Source: an uncultured bacterium
GTDB taxonomy: Bacteria; Verrucomicrobiota; Lentisphaeria; Oligosphaerales; Oligosphaeraceae
Reading direction: 5' to 3'
NCBI GenBank assembly: GCA_900548225.1
Contig: URJM01000016.1
Coordinates: 1 to 35,257 of the forward strand
DNA: 35,257 nucleotides
Below are positions 23,265 to 31,496 of the stretch, piece after piece. The position numbers and the translations under genes were made by a program. The notes beneath the pieces were generated by a model, which ran no database searches, had not been told where the DNA came from, and saw nothing but the letters and a program-made list of their open reading frames with translations. The stretch's first letter is position 1; every line of letters starts with the position of its first letter.

Positions 23265-23786
23265 TCACACACCCGCAACACGATTCCGAACCGCCAAATC
23301 CGCCCCGTCAATCCTCAACGCCACCTCGTCACAGCAATTGAACTTCGGACAGGCAAGGCAGTCGGCCCATATCTTCTCGGGAAAGTCACCCTTCGGGGCA
23401 ATCTGAAAGCCAAGCTGCTGAAAGAAATGCGGGCGTTTTGTCAGGGTAAATACACATCTGACAGGAGATGTCATGGCACGCGCACGCTCCAGGAGAGCCT
23501 CCACAAGCAGGCTGCCAAGGCCACTGCCCTGGCACGGAAGGGAGACAGCCAGGGAACGCACCTCGAAGAGCCCCTCGCCGTGGGGGCGAAGCGCGCCCGC
23601 GCCAACCAGCTTGCCGGCTTCGTCAAAGGCGACAACGAAATTCGGATAGTTCCGGCGCATCTCCTCGGGGTCGCGGGGAAGAATCACCTGGAGCTTCACG
23701 AACTCGTCAAGAAGCCCCAGGATTTGCGGAATGTCCGACTCCCTTGCCTCACGGATGGTTGGCTTGGCCGACTGCAGGGCGCTCAT
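23265..23786 (-). CDS. GNAT acetyltransferase, short ArgA-like
   Basis: 173 residues. The GNAT fold is shown by TIREARESDIPQILGLLDEF at the start, VGAGALRPHGEGLFEVRSLA strands and the acetyl-CoA loop LPCQGSGLGSLLVEALLERA (Q-x-x-G-x-G type). HFFQQLGFQIAPKGDFPEKI and the closing WADCLACPKFNCCDEVAL match short amino-acid N-acetyltransferases related to ArgA, which acetylate glutamate as the first step of arginine synthesis. No arg genes are nearby, so N-acetylglutamate synthase activity is probable from family only. It starts 22 bases after the symporter gene and may be co-transcribed. Confidence 0.8.
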   Translation of the reverse strand: MSALQSAKPTIREARESDIPQILGLLDEFVKLQVILPRDPEEMRRNYPNFVVAFDEAGKLVGAGALRPHGEGLFEVRSLAVSLPCQGSGLGSLLVEALLERARAMTSPVRCVFTLTKRPHFFQQLGFQIAPKGDFPEKIWADCLACPKFNCCDEVALRIDGADLAVRNRVAGV

Positions 23787-23808
23787 TGCAAAAAGTGAAG
23801 GGCGTTGT

Positions 23809-26010
23809 CTACTTTGTCAGGATCTGTCCATTGTCCGAGTCGTCGGAGGGCACTCCCTTCTCGTAGTTTTCCTTAAGCACGAAGAAGAGCCTCATGAGAT
23901 CTCTGACGGAGCCGATTGTGAACCAGACCGTGGTCACGACGCCGACGAGCAGGGAGAGCGGCAATGTGTAGTAGAGGAAGAAGTTGACCCAGGTATCCTC
24001 GGACCAGCGCCAGGCGGGAACCAGGTTCCAGAAGAGCTGGACGAGGAAGACGAGGAAGGAGTAGCCTGTCCAGATGAGGACAGAGTACGCCAGGATTCTG
24101 TCGCCCTTGGAGTATTCCTCGTTGATGCCCGCGATCTTCGCCCACGAGAACCCCTCCTTGGATTCCCGGGCGGACCTTGCGACGAAGTGCTCCAGGTTGT
24201 ATTCGCCGCGATGGAGCATCCTGTCCAGGTCGAAGGGCTTCTTGTAGGTCAGCAGGGAGACGAGCACGTAGCCCAGCACCGAGAAGACGATTCCGATGAA
24301 GTAGATTTCCTGCCCCGTGATCGGGAATTTTCTTGCGAATTCCACTGGGTCGGTATTCCACTGGACGATTGGGAGGGCGTTGCCGACGCTCTCAAGGGTC
24401 TGCCTGAAACCCTCCAGGAACTCCGGGAAGCTGGCGCTGAGCCATGGATGGACGGAGGTCCCCCAGTTCTGGCTCAGATAGCCGCCCAGGACTGCGAAGA
24501 AGCAGCCGACTATCATCGCCGTGTATGCGCCCGCGGTCGTCCCGCGCTTCCAGTAGAGGCCTCCGATGATGCAGGAGCCGGCGCCGGCCAGGAAGATCGT
24601 GCCCGTCAAGGCCATGTACTGGAGGATGAAGTCCCCCTGCCTGAAGAAGAAGCTGAAGAACCACGAGAACACCGCGATCCCGAAGATCGAGAGGCGCAGA
24701 AGCAGTATCTGGGTGCCCGGCTTGATGGGCTTGTTGCGAATGGGAAGAAGGACGTCCTGGATGAGGATCGTCCCCCAGCTGTGGAGGTAGGTGGTGTCCG
24801 TCGAGACCATCAGGAAAATCATCAGTGCGCAGAAGATTCCGGTGACTCCGATGGGAAGGATGTTGCGCAGGGCGACAGGCACCAGCATCTGGGTGCTTAT
24901 GGTGCGGGAGACGCCCTCGGCCTTGAAAAGCTCCTGGCTTACCCTCTCATACTCGGGGGAATCGATGTCGAATTGAGCCAACTGGGCGTTCAACTCATTG
25001 ATCTTGAACTCCTCCGAAGTCCGCATCTCCAACTCGGCCTGGACGATTTCGGCCTTGTGACGCCACTTCGGGCTGTTCATGTAGGTGTAGGCGCCTATGA
25101 CGAGAAGCATCAACGCAATGTTGATGAAGCCAACACGCCAGGAGCTGAGGACGCCGGCCATCTTCTGCTCGTGGGGGCTGGTGGCGCTGGTCATGTAGCC
25201 CTGGCTGCCAAGCCACGCGTTGCGGGCATAGACCATCGATATCATGCCGATGATCACATAGAAGATGTTGAAGTCGGACAGACTCCCGATGTTGAAGGGA
25301 TTGAAAAAGCTCTCACCGTCGCAACGGGACAGGACGGCCTCGCGCATGTCGTTGGCGGAGAAGATGTAAAGAAGGGTGATTGTGATTACGGCATACCCGA
25401 AATACGCAAAGATGCCCTGGCAGCAGTCAGTGATCATCGTCGTCATCTGGCCGCCGGCCAGGACGATCGCCAGCGCCACAAGCAACGCGACGGCCATGAT
25501 CAACCCGTATGACGAAACCTGGAGGCCGAAGATGTTCAGGCTGAGGGGAAGCCCACAGTAGTAGATGAGAAAACGGGCGCCCACCGCGGGGAAGAGCGCG
25601 TAGTTGATGAGGCCGGAAACAAATGCAAGGATGCCGGCAAGGATGCGGAAGCCACGGCTGTAGCGACGCTGGAAAAACTCCGGCATCGTCATGGCACGGG
25701 TCTCACGGAACCGGTATGTGACAAAGCCCGTGAGGGTCATCGCAAGCCCCACGAGCAACGACAGGTTGTTCCAGAAGTCAAGGCCGTAGCCCGCACGGTA
25801 CTTCTGCTCGAAGATCGCAACTACCGAGATGAGGCCCATGCCGGCAGTCCCGTCCGCGACAGCCAATAGATACCGCCCCGCGCGACGCCCCGCCGCAAGG
25901 AAGTCGGAGACATTGCGGACGTAGTGCTCCGCAAAGAAGCCTATGAATACTATCGCTGCAAGTGGAATGACGACAATCAGCCAGTCCAGCCACATCATCG
26001 GAGGTTGCAT
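23809..26010 (-). CDS. Sodium:solute symporter (SSS family), large form
   Basis: 733 residues, longer than the common ~500. Secondary transporter of the SSS/SLC5 type. RNVSDFLAAGRRAGRYLLA near the N-terminus, GMGLISVVAIFEQKY, RFRETRAMTMPEFFQRRYS and DCCQGIFAYFGYAVITI are typical. About 13-15 membrane segments are seen, with a charged helical insertion around residues 310-370 (KAEIVQAELEMRTSEEFKIN onward) and an extended loop near 480-560. Substrate cannot be told from sequence. It follows the phosphoribosyltransferase gene by 60 bases, so it may share the purine-related transcript, or be a sugar or organic-acid carrier. Confidence 0.85.
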   Translation of the reverse strand: MQPPMMWLDWLIVVIPLAAIVFIGFFAEHYVRNVSDFLAAGRRAGRYLLAVADGTAGMGLISVVAIFEQKYRAGYGLDFWNNLSLLVGLAMTLTGFVTYRFRETRAMTMPEFFQRRYSRGFRILAGILAFVSGLINYALFPAVGARFLIYYCGLPLSLNIFGLQVSSYGLIMAVALLVALAIVLAGGQMTTMITDCCQGIFAYFGYAVITITLLYIFSANDMREAVLSRCDGESFFNPFNIGSLSDFNIFYVIIGMISMVYARNAWLGSQGYMTSATSPHEQKMAGVLSSWRVGFINIALMLLVIGAYTYMNSPKWRHKAEIVQAELEMRTSEEFKINELNAQLAQFDIDSPEYERVSQELFKAEGVSRTISTQMLVPVALRNILPIGVTGIFCALMIFLMVSTDTTYLHSWGTILIQDVLLPIRNKPIKPGTQILLLRLSIFGIAVFSWFFSFFFRQGDFILQYMALTGTIFLAGAGSCIIGGLYWKRGTTAGAYTAMIVGCFFAVLGGYLSQNWGTSVHPWLSASFPEFLEGFRQTLESVGNALPIVQWNTDPVEFARKFPITGQEIYFIGIVFSVLGYVLVSLLTYKKPFDLDRMLHRGEYNLEHFVARSARESKEGFSWAKIAGINEEYSKGDRILAYSVLIWTGYSFLVFLVQLFWNLVPAWRWSEDTWVNFFLYYTLPLSLLVGVVTTVWFTIGSVRDLMRLFFVLKENYEKGVPSDDSDNGQILTK

Positions 26011-26070
26011 GGTTCTTCTTCCCTGGGGGTATTGTGATGGGACGGTTGGAATAAAAACGCGCCGCCTGGG

Positions 26071-26640
26071 CTAGGATCTGCCAGGAAGCGGTATGTGATC
26101 CAGCGAGACAATCGGTATGCCCTGGTATTCAGTGTGACGGGTGCCTTCGGTAAGGGCACAGGCCACCACGCTGATCTCAAGGCCGGTCTGCTTGCAGAGC
26201 TCAAGCATCGCGTGGATTGTGCCGCCAGTGGAGACTACGTCGTCAAGGAAGCAGAGCTTCTTGCCGACGAACGGAAGGTACTTCTCCTTGCCAATCCAAA
26301 GCTCCTGCTTGGCATGGGTGGTAATCGACTCGACGCTGACACCCGCAGGCTCCACCATGAAGGGCTTGCTGCTCTTGCGGATCTCAAGGTATCTGTCCAT
26401 CCCAAGACGGGTCGTAAGGGCCTGGGCCAACCCGCTGGATTTCGTCTGGACTGTCACGATGCCGTCAAATTGGTAGGGCTTCAGCTTCTCGGCAAGGCTG
26501 GCGGACGCGGCCAGGTTCCAGGCGGTCTCGCCTGTCATGTCAAAGGAGTAGATGCAAAAGCCGCCCCCAAGGTCACGAAGTTGTAGGACGGGGTCGCATC
26601 CAGGGGCCAGATGGACTGTGTATGTGGGATTCCAGGGCAT
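26071..26640 (-). CDS. Purine-type phosphoribosyltransferase
   Basis: 189 residues. Type I phosphoribosyltransferase fold: the PRPP motif LCFLDDVVSTGGTIHAML (two acidic residues then STGGT) is clear, preceded by FDGIVTVQTKSSGLAQALT and RYLEIRKSSKPFM. These regions resemble adenine or xanthine phosphoribosyltransferases, which turn a free base plus PRPP into the nucleotide. The neighbouring NCS2-like permease supports a purine or related base. The exact base is not determined; annotation as apt alone would be over-precise. Confidence 0.85.
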   Translation of the reverse strand: MPWNPTYTVHLAPGCDPVLQLRDLGGGFCIYSFDMTGETAWNLAASASLAEKLKPYQFDGIVTVQTKSSGLAQALTTRLGMDRYLEIRKSSKPFMVEPAGVSVESITTHAKQELWIGKEKYLPFVGKKLCFLDDVVSTGGTIHAMLELCKQTGLEISVVACALTEGTRHTEYQGIPIVSLDHIPLPGRS

Positions 26641-26661
26641 GTTCTTTCCTCTGCGGCAAAT

Positions 26662-26688
26662 GGCGGCCCACTGGATTGGCGGGCCGCC
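26662..26688 (-). promoter_or_regulatory. GC-rich hairpin between permease and phosphoribosyltransferase
   Basis: GGCGGCCC (26662-26669) pairs with GGGCCGCC (26681-26688), 8 bp, in the 80-base gap between two operon genes and about 20 bases ahead of the phosphoribosyltransferase start. No T-run follows, so processing, stabilisation or translational control is more likely than termination. Confidence 0.45.
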
Positions 26689-26720
26689 TCTTGTTCCTTA
26701 AGTGTCGACTGAAGCCGGGA

Positions 26721-27872
26721 CTACAGCCCGATATAGGCTGAGCAATACCTGACGACGACGCCGGCCACCATCCCCAGGAAGGGATTCTTGGACCAGGCGG
26801 TGATGCCAAGCGCAACATAGCCGCAGACGCTGTCCTTCGGCTCCTCGGAGGCCGCGACGCTCTGAAGGTTCGGAATGAAGGTGATGAGCAGGCCGATGAT
26901 GAAGAGGAAGCCCGCAATGCTCTGGGAAGGCAGATATTTGCCAAGACGACCCACGAAGCCAAGAAGGATGATGATGCCCATCACTGCCATGAAGACGATT
27001 CCGCAGGCCACAGGCGCAGGAGCCGTCGCGGTGCCGGAGATGATTGCCTCAATGGGCGGGCCGCCGAAGAGGGCGCTCGGGAAGTCCGCCAGGGAGTTGA
27101 TGATCGACAGGTGGTCGAAGTTCTGCTCGGTCCTCGCCAATGACGCGGTGATTCCGCCAAAGGAAATGTTGGCGCCAATGTTGAGCATGACAATGCTCAG
27201 GGTGCTCAGAATGACGGTGAGGTTGATGGTCGGCTTGATGAACTTGAAGTCAGACCAGTACTCCTTCTTCCAGAAACGCCACTCGGTGCTGATCGGAAGA
27301 ACCTCGCGACCCTCATCGATCATCTCCTTCATGTCTACACGACGACGCTGGAGGAACAGGAAGTCAAGGGTCGAAATCGTGACGGAGAAGAATATCATCC
27401 ACACGAGTTTGTTGGGGCTGCCCCGGAAAATGACAAGCGCGGCAAACGCGGAAATGATCGAAACCAGGGTGATCCGCTTCTCAACACCGTACATCTCCCA
27501 CGCAACGTCCGCCAAAATCAGGCCGACACCCGCCATCATGCCAAAAATGACTGTCTTGCCGGCAAAGTCGGAAATCTTGGTGACTCCGCCACACAACCCA
27601 AGGACAATCATGATGACGGCGGCCAGAACAATCGCACTGACGTTGTTGCGGAGGTTCTTGCGGACACTCGCCACGGTGATGGTCTCGGCCTGGGCGGAAA
27701 TCGGGGTGACGGAACCGGTCAGGATGTTGCCCAACGAACCCACGAAATATGCAAAACCCGCAGGCTTCAACGCAAAACCACGGGTGTGGGCGTAAAGCAA
27801 CTGCGGAATGCCGTTGATGATGACGGCGACTATCGCGACCGCGAAGGCTAAACAGGTTTCTAGAGGAGACAT
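26721..27872 (-). CDS. NCS2-like nucleobase permease
   Basis: 383 residues from ATG 27872 (MSPLETCLAFA). The longer frame adds 16 residues and is less likely. Highly hydrophobic with about 10-12 membrane helices. SVTPISAQAETITVASVRKN early on and FGGPPIEAIISGTATAPAPV late resemble the substrate motifs of NCS2/AzgA purine permeases (xanthine, uracil, hypoxanthine). It is shorter than the usual 430-460 and has an Arg/Glu-rich cytoplasmic loop around residues 180-215. It probably feeds the phosphoribosyltransferase encoded next. No promoter is convincing upstream; the ~250-base gap to the tRNA-His gene contains a TATATT (27974-27979, minus) without a good -35. Confidence 0.75.
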   Translation of the reverse strand: MSPLETCLAFAVAIVAVIINGIPQLLYAHTRGFALKPAGFAYFVGSLGNILTGSVTPISAQAETITVASVRKNLRNNVSAIVLAAVIMIVLGLCGGVTKISDFAGKTVIFGMMAGVGLILADVAWEMYGVEKRITLVSIISAFAALVIFRGSPNKLVWMIFFSVTISTLDFLFLQRRRVDMKEMIDEGREVLPISTEWRFWKKEYWSDFKFIKPTINLTVILSTLSIVMLNIGANISFGGITASLARTEQNFDHLSIINSLADFPSALFGGPPIEAIISGTATAPAPVACGIVFMAVMGIIILLGFVGRLGKYLPSQSIAGFLFIIGLLITFIPNLQSVAASEEPKDSVCGYVALGITAWSKNPFLGMVAGVVVRYCSAYIGL

Positions 27873-28074
27873 GGCTGCTTCTGTAGGATGGTGGATGAAA
27901 CGAGGAGGGGAAAAACGCACGACACCCCGCGAAAAAAATCATCCGGGATGTCGGCGACTGGGCGAAAGGAAGAAATATAACGCACCTACGTCCGTGCGCC
28001 GACAATCACCCCCACGGGAAGGAATCCCAACGCCCGCCCAAAAAACCATTGCTCAAATGACAGCGCAGGGTGAC

Positions 28075-28102
28075 TTGAAAACCGCAGACACTGTGTTAAA
28101 GT
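28075..28102 (+). promoter_or_regulatory. Promoter of tRNA-His
   Basis: TTGAAA (28075-28080) and TAAAGT (28097-28102), 16 bp apart. The implied start is about 12 bases before the tRNA. Confidence 0.65.
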
Positions 28103-28120
28103 ATGCCCGTTTTCCACAAT

Positions 28121-28197
28121 GCTCCTCATAGCTCAGTCGATAGAGCGCCTGGTTGTGGCCCAGGAGGTCACCAGTTTGAGCCTGGTTGAGGAGCCCA
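28121..28197 (+). tRNA. tRNA-His (GTG)
   Basis: 77 nt with encoded CCA. The acceptor has eight pairs, GCTCCTCA / TGAGGAGC, giving the G-1:C73 pair that marks histidine tRNAs. Anticodon stem CCTGG / CCAGG with loop TTGTGGC (anticodon GTG). T stem ACCAG / CTGGT with the loop TTTGAGC, slightly off the usual TTCGAAT. No terminator directly follows; transcription probably runs to 28410. Confidence 0.95.
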
Positions 28198-28372
28198 GGA
28201 TTTTCAAAAAAGGCATCAGTTACCTTACGACAAGGGGTGAAACCTGAGTCAGCGGGCGGACGAATCCAATAGACGAATCCTGAAAGAGCTCAAGGCAAAG
28301 GCGTCCGCGTCCGCATCACGGTGCGACAAGGATGGAGACGGCCTGCATACGCATTCAGGAACCTCGATTCAC
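28198..28372 (+). ncRNA. Candidate structured RNA downstream of tRNA-His
   Basis: 175 bases without a credible gene lie between tRNA-His and its only good terminator. Pairings seen: TCCTGAA (28278-28284) with TTCAGGA (28354-28360), inside it AAGGCGTC (28298-28305) with GACGGCCT (28337-28344) allowing one bulge, and GGCGGACG (28254-28261) with CGTCCGC further on as an alternative. GACGAATCC occurs twice (28259-28267, 28272-28280). It may be a small RNA co-transcribed with the tRNA, or only a tRNA trailer. No known family is recognised. Confidence 0.3.
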
Positions 28373-28410
28373 AGCCCGCATTTCCCCAAAAGGGAGCTGC
28401 GGGCTTTTTT
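28373..28410 (+). terminator. Rho-independent terminator
   Basis: AGCCCGCA / TGCGGGCT stem (28373-28380, 28398-28405) with extra CCC/GGG pairing inside, followed by TTTTTT. It ends the tRNA-His transcript. Confidence 0.88.
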
Positions 28411-28487
28411 GCGTTCATACCCACCCCCTCCACGACGCGCAGGGAAGACCGCTCACTACACGAAACCAACCCCACACCCACAAAAAA

Positions 28488-28733
28488 ATGACAAAACGTG
28501 TCGCTGTTATCGCAATCTGGATCGAAAACCGTGAGGTCGTGGCGGAGGTGAACCGACTGCTGAGCGACTTCCAGGAACTCATGCGAGGACGAATGGGTGT
28601 GCCATTCCGCGACTTCGGGGCAAATCTGATTTCCCTCATCCTCGAGGGAAACACAGACCAGCTCGGAGCTCTCGCAGGAAAACTCGGAATGCTCCCGGGA
28701 GTGACGGCAAAAACTACATACTTGACAAAGTAG
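28488..28733 (+). CDS. TM1266-family hydrogenase-system regulator
   Basis: 81 residues from ATG 28488, immediately after an A-rich stretch with no clear ribosome binding site. Beginning KRVAVIAIWIENREVVAEVN and ending GALAGKLGMLPGVTAKT, with RMGVPFRDFGANLISLIL between, it fits the small ferredoxin-fold (ACT/NikR-like) family named putative iron-only hydrogenase system regulator after Thermotoga TM1266. In many anaerobes it lies with the HydE/F/G maturases of FeFe hydrogenase. None of those genes are in this window, so it is an orphan here. It has no DNA-binding domain and its mechanism is unknown. Confidence 0.85.
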   Translation: MTKRVAVIAIWIENREVVAEVNRLLSDFQELMRGRMGVPFRDFGANLISLILEGNTDQLGALAGKLGMLPGVTAKTTYLTK

Positions 28734-28855
28734 ACCCGGAAAACGACATGCTCCACATCAGGACAGACGCCAGAACTGCCCTCCCAGGATAATTCGACAT
28801 CCGGAAAGATTTAAACAATTCAAGACAACAAACGACAACCATAGACAATTCACCC

Positions 28856-31005
28856 ATGAAACTCTCAAGAATTCTCCTCGGTTCTCTGATGGCGGCAATG
28901 CCATTGGGTCTTTTTGCACAGGAAGCAGTCGTCGAGGACAAGGGTGCGCCCCCGGAGGCCGTCTCCCTCGTTGAGCCCTCCCCCGAGCCTACAATTGTCC
29001 TGTCCCCTGTGATTGTGACTGCCCGCGGCGTTCCACAGCTCGTCTCCCAGACCCCGGGTGGCGTCTCCGTGATGGAAGAGCGCGAGTTCCAGGAACTCCA
29101 GCCCCTCTCCCTCTCCGACGCCACAAGCCGACTCCCTGGTGTAAATGTCTCCCATGACGGACGTTGGGGCGGAGAAGTCAATATCCGCGGATTGGACAGG
29201 GGGCGCCTCGTCTTCCTCCTGGACGGGCAGCGCATCATCACCGCAACGGATGTCGCCGCCCAGTTTGGACTTGTCCTCCCCATGGAGGTCGAGCGCGTCG
29301 AGGTCCTGAAGGGGCCGATCAGCCAGCTCTACGGCAGCGGGTCGATTGGCGGCGTCGTGAACGTCATCACGAAGGGGGCGGATTTCACCGATTCCCCCGA
29401 GTTCCACGGCGGCACAACCTTCTCCGGCACCACAAACGGCGACGGATACGGAGTCCACGCATGGACGTCCTATTCACAGGAGGATTTCTGGGCATATCTC
29501 TCCGGAGGCATGCGCAGCGGCAACTCATACAAGGACGGCGCACATGACGAGGTGAAGAACAGCTTCTTCGACGACGCCCAGAGCACTCTGAAGCTGGGCT
29601 ACAAGTGGAACGACTGGAATGTCACGGAGTTCAAGTACAGCCGCTACCGCGCAAAGGACGTCGGACTCCCCGGAGCGTCAAACCTGCCAGCAATCTCACA
29701 ACGGGTCGTCTATCCGAGGACGACTCTCGAGGACTTTGCGCTGAAGCATACCCTCGCACCCGATGGAGACGTCTGGAAGAAGTCCACATTCGAGTTGGGA
29801 TTCGGCATCATCGAACGCCATGTCCGCATCGACCGATTCAACAAGGTCGCCTCTGGCCCGCAACAGGTCCTGGTCGCGCCAAACGCGACTCACCGCACAC
29901 TCTCGGCACGCCAGGAAAACCACATCGAATTGGCGGATGGACACAACCTGACAATCGGCGCAGACTACTGGCGCTGGAGCTACACCGGCAGCAGACTCAA
30001 GAAAATCATACACCCAAGACTCGGACCACTCTCCGCATGGGACGACCCGCTCTCCGACTCCGTCCAGAACAACGCAGGCGTCTATGCGGAATACGACTGG
30101 GCAATCGCCGAGGACTGGACGCTGAACCTGGGCCTGAGAACCGACTACAACTGGTCCAAGAGCGCAAAGCTGTATGCGACGAATATCGCGAATGGAAAGA
30201 AGACTCTCGTCAGAAAACGGCTGACCTCCAGCAACTGGGCATGGAGCGGACATGCCGGACTCACATGGGACTTCGCGGACGAGTGGTCCATGACGCTCAT
30301 CGGCGCAAGGGGATACCGCACCGCCGACCTGATGGACCGCTACAAGTACATCCAGCTCAATGCAACCGCGGGCACGGCAACGTGGGGCGACCCGTCACTT
30401 GACCCGGAGGTCTCGTGGTATGTCGAATACGGACTCCACTACGAAGGCGAAAAGGCACGCGCAAACATGGCGCTCTTCTACAACCAACTCCACGACCTCA
30501 TCGAGGCAAAGGCGTACGGCAACCCGGTCACTATCGGAGGCGTGAAATACTACAACGAACGCATGAGCAATGTCGCAAGGGCAGTCATCAAGGGCATCGA
30601 ATTCGATGGCGAATACAGGCTCACCAATGAACTCACGGCATACGGCGCGGTCGCATGGATGGAAGGAGAAAACGAAAGCGAACATACCTGCGCTACAACC
30701 CGCCGGTCAATGGACTGGCCGGACTCCGCTCCAAATGGAACAACGGACTCTGGATCGCAGTCGAGGCAGAAGCCGCAGGAGGACAAAGGCATACCCCAAA
30801 GGGAGTCCAGTCATCAAGACGCTGGGCAACCATGAACCTCAGGGCTGGATACGAATTCAAACTCTGGGAAATGGACAGCGCTGTCACTTTCACCGCCGCA
30901 AATCTCTTCAATACATGCTACACAAACTACCTCTCTACCACCAGAAACCTGGCATACCAGGAACCAGGACGCAATTTCTCACTGGCTTTCTCAACTAAAT
31001 TCTAA
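28856..31005 (+). pseudogene. TonB-dependent outer-membrane receptor, frameshifted
   Basis: Residues 1-22 are a signal peptide ending in FAQ. The plug domain has PVIVTARGVPQLVSQTPGG, LPGVNVSHDG, VNIRGLDRGRLVFLLDGQRI and VERVEVLKGPISQLYGSGSI, all standard. A beta-barrel follows. The first frame is coherent up to about 30680 (residue ~608), then gives a foreign tail to a stop at 30835; the barrel resumes in the -1 frame with TYLRYNPPVNGLAGLRSKW and ends at 31005 in the classic terminal Phe (LAFSTKF). One extra G at 30679-30681 would restore ESGTYLRYNPP, so a single-base deletion, or an assembly error, is the likely cause. The ligand is not determinable; the plug resembles receptors for siderophores, cobalamin or heme. 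Confidence 0.85.
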
Positions 31006-31018
31006 CCTGCTTAAACAC

Positions 31019-31062
31019 AAGGGGATGCACACAGGGAAACACTACCCGAAGTGCATCCCCTT
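31019..31062 (+). terminator. Terminator after the TonB receptor
   Basis: A 12-bp stem AAGGGGATGCAC / GTGCATCCCCTT begins 14 bases after the restored stop. The T-run is weak (CTTCTTG). Confidence 0.7.
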
Positions 31063-31185
31063 CTTGATGCCTGCATGACGCCAGGCAAAAAGGCAACGCA
31101 CAGCCCTGCCGCACTAGGAACGACAATTGACCGCCGTCAATAACATCCACAGCCCAATGACTTTGATGACTAACATGCCGTTAGC

Positions 31186-31213
31186 TTGAAAAACTGCGGA
31201 CGGGGCGTATTTT
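31186..31213 (+). promoter_or_regulatory. Candidate promoter before the 21-bp palindrome
   Basis: TTGAAA (31186-31191) and TATTTT (31208-31213) with a 16-bp spacer. The -10 overlaps the left arm of the inverted repeat, so transcription would begin inside it. It lies about 300 bases ahead of the glycosidase gene. Confidence 0.4.
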
Positions 31214-31264
31214 GGGGCGGGCGGTTGGGGGGAAAGTATATATCCCAACCGCCCGCCCCAAAAT
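31209..31264. repeat. Perfect 21-bp inverted repeat with 14-base loop
   Basis: The left arm 31209-31229 and right arm 31244-31264 are exact reverse complements; the arms read ATTTTGGGGCGGGCGGTTGG(G) and its complement. The loop is G-rich then TATATAT. The left arm with its neighbours has G-runs of 4, 3, 2 and 6, so it may also adopt a quadruplex. There is no T-run on either side, so it is not a standard terminator. It could be an operator, a mobile-element remnant (REP/MITE-like) or a transcript structure. Confidence 0.7.
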
Positions 31265-31496
31265 TGTACCCGCCCTCCATTGGCCACGCACGCGTGCGCG
31301 CGCGAAGCCGCCGCCAAAAAAGGACATGGCGGCTTGACATATCCACGGCCTTGTCCTTCCGGGAACCGCCCGGCCGTCACAACGCCCTTTGGCTCTGCCC
31401 GGCATGCCGCCGTGGCGTCCTTTGTTCCTACGCAGGCCAATCCACGTTTTCCCTGGCGTATCTCACGGCGTGTTCAGCACCTAAGGGGTATATTCT
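31265..31496. other. Remainder of the gap before the GHL10 gene
   Basis: No gene seen. It contains alternating purine-pyrimidine ACGCACGCGTGCGCGCGCG (31286-31304), a second hairpin AAGCCGCC / GGCGGCTT (31305-31312, 31328-31335) and a TTGACA (31334-31339) without a matching -10. TATATT at 31489-31494 sits just before the gene start. The whole gap 31063-31496 is unusually rich in inverted repeats, including TTGAC-CGCC-GTCAA near 31127. Confidence 0.45.

Noticed and set aside
22912..23268. N-terminal extension of the secreted protein frame across this region
   Set aside because: The open frame runs through the tRNA-Thr gene and its terminator; the signal peptide begins cleanly at 22911.
23731..25512. 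593-residue plus-strand frame antisense to the symporter
   Set aside because: Asp/Glu/His/Gly-rich antisense translation; the minus-strand gene has clear transporter motifs.
28873..29100. TonB receptor as part of a hydrogenase regulon
   Set aside because: The only link is adjacency to a TM1266-type gene; no shared promoter or hydrogenase gene is visible.
31286..31304. Alternating CG-rich tract as a functional Z-DNA element
   Set aside because: Short tract; composition alone does not support a function.
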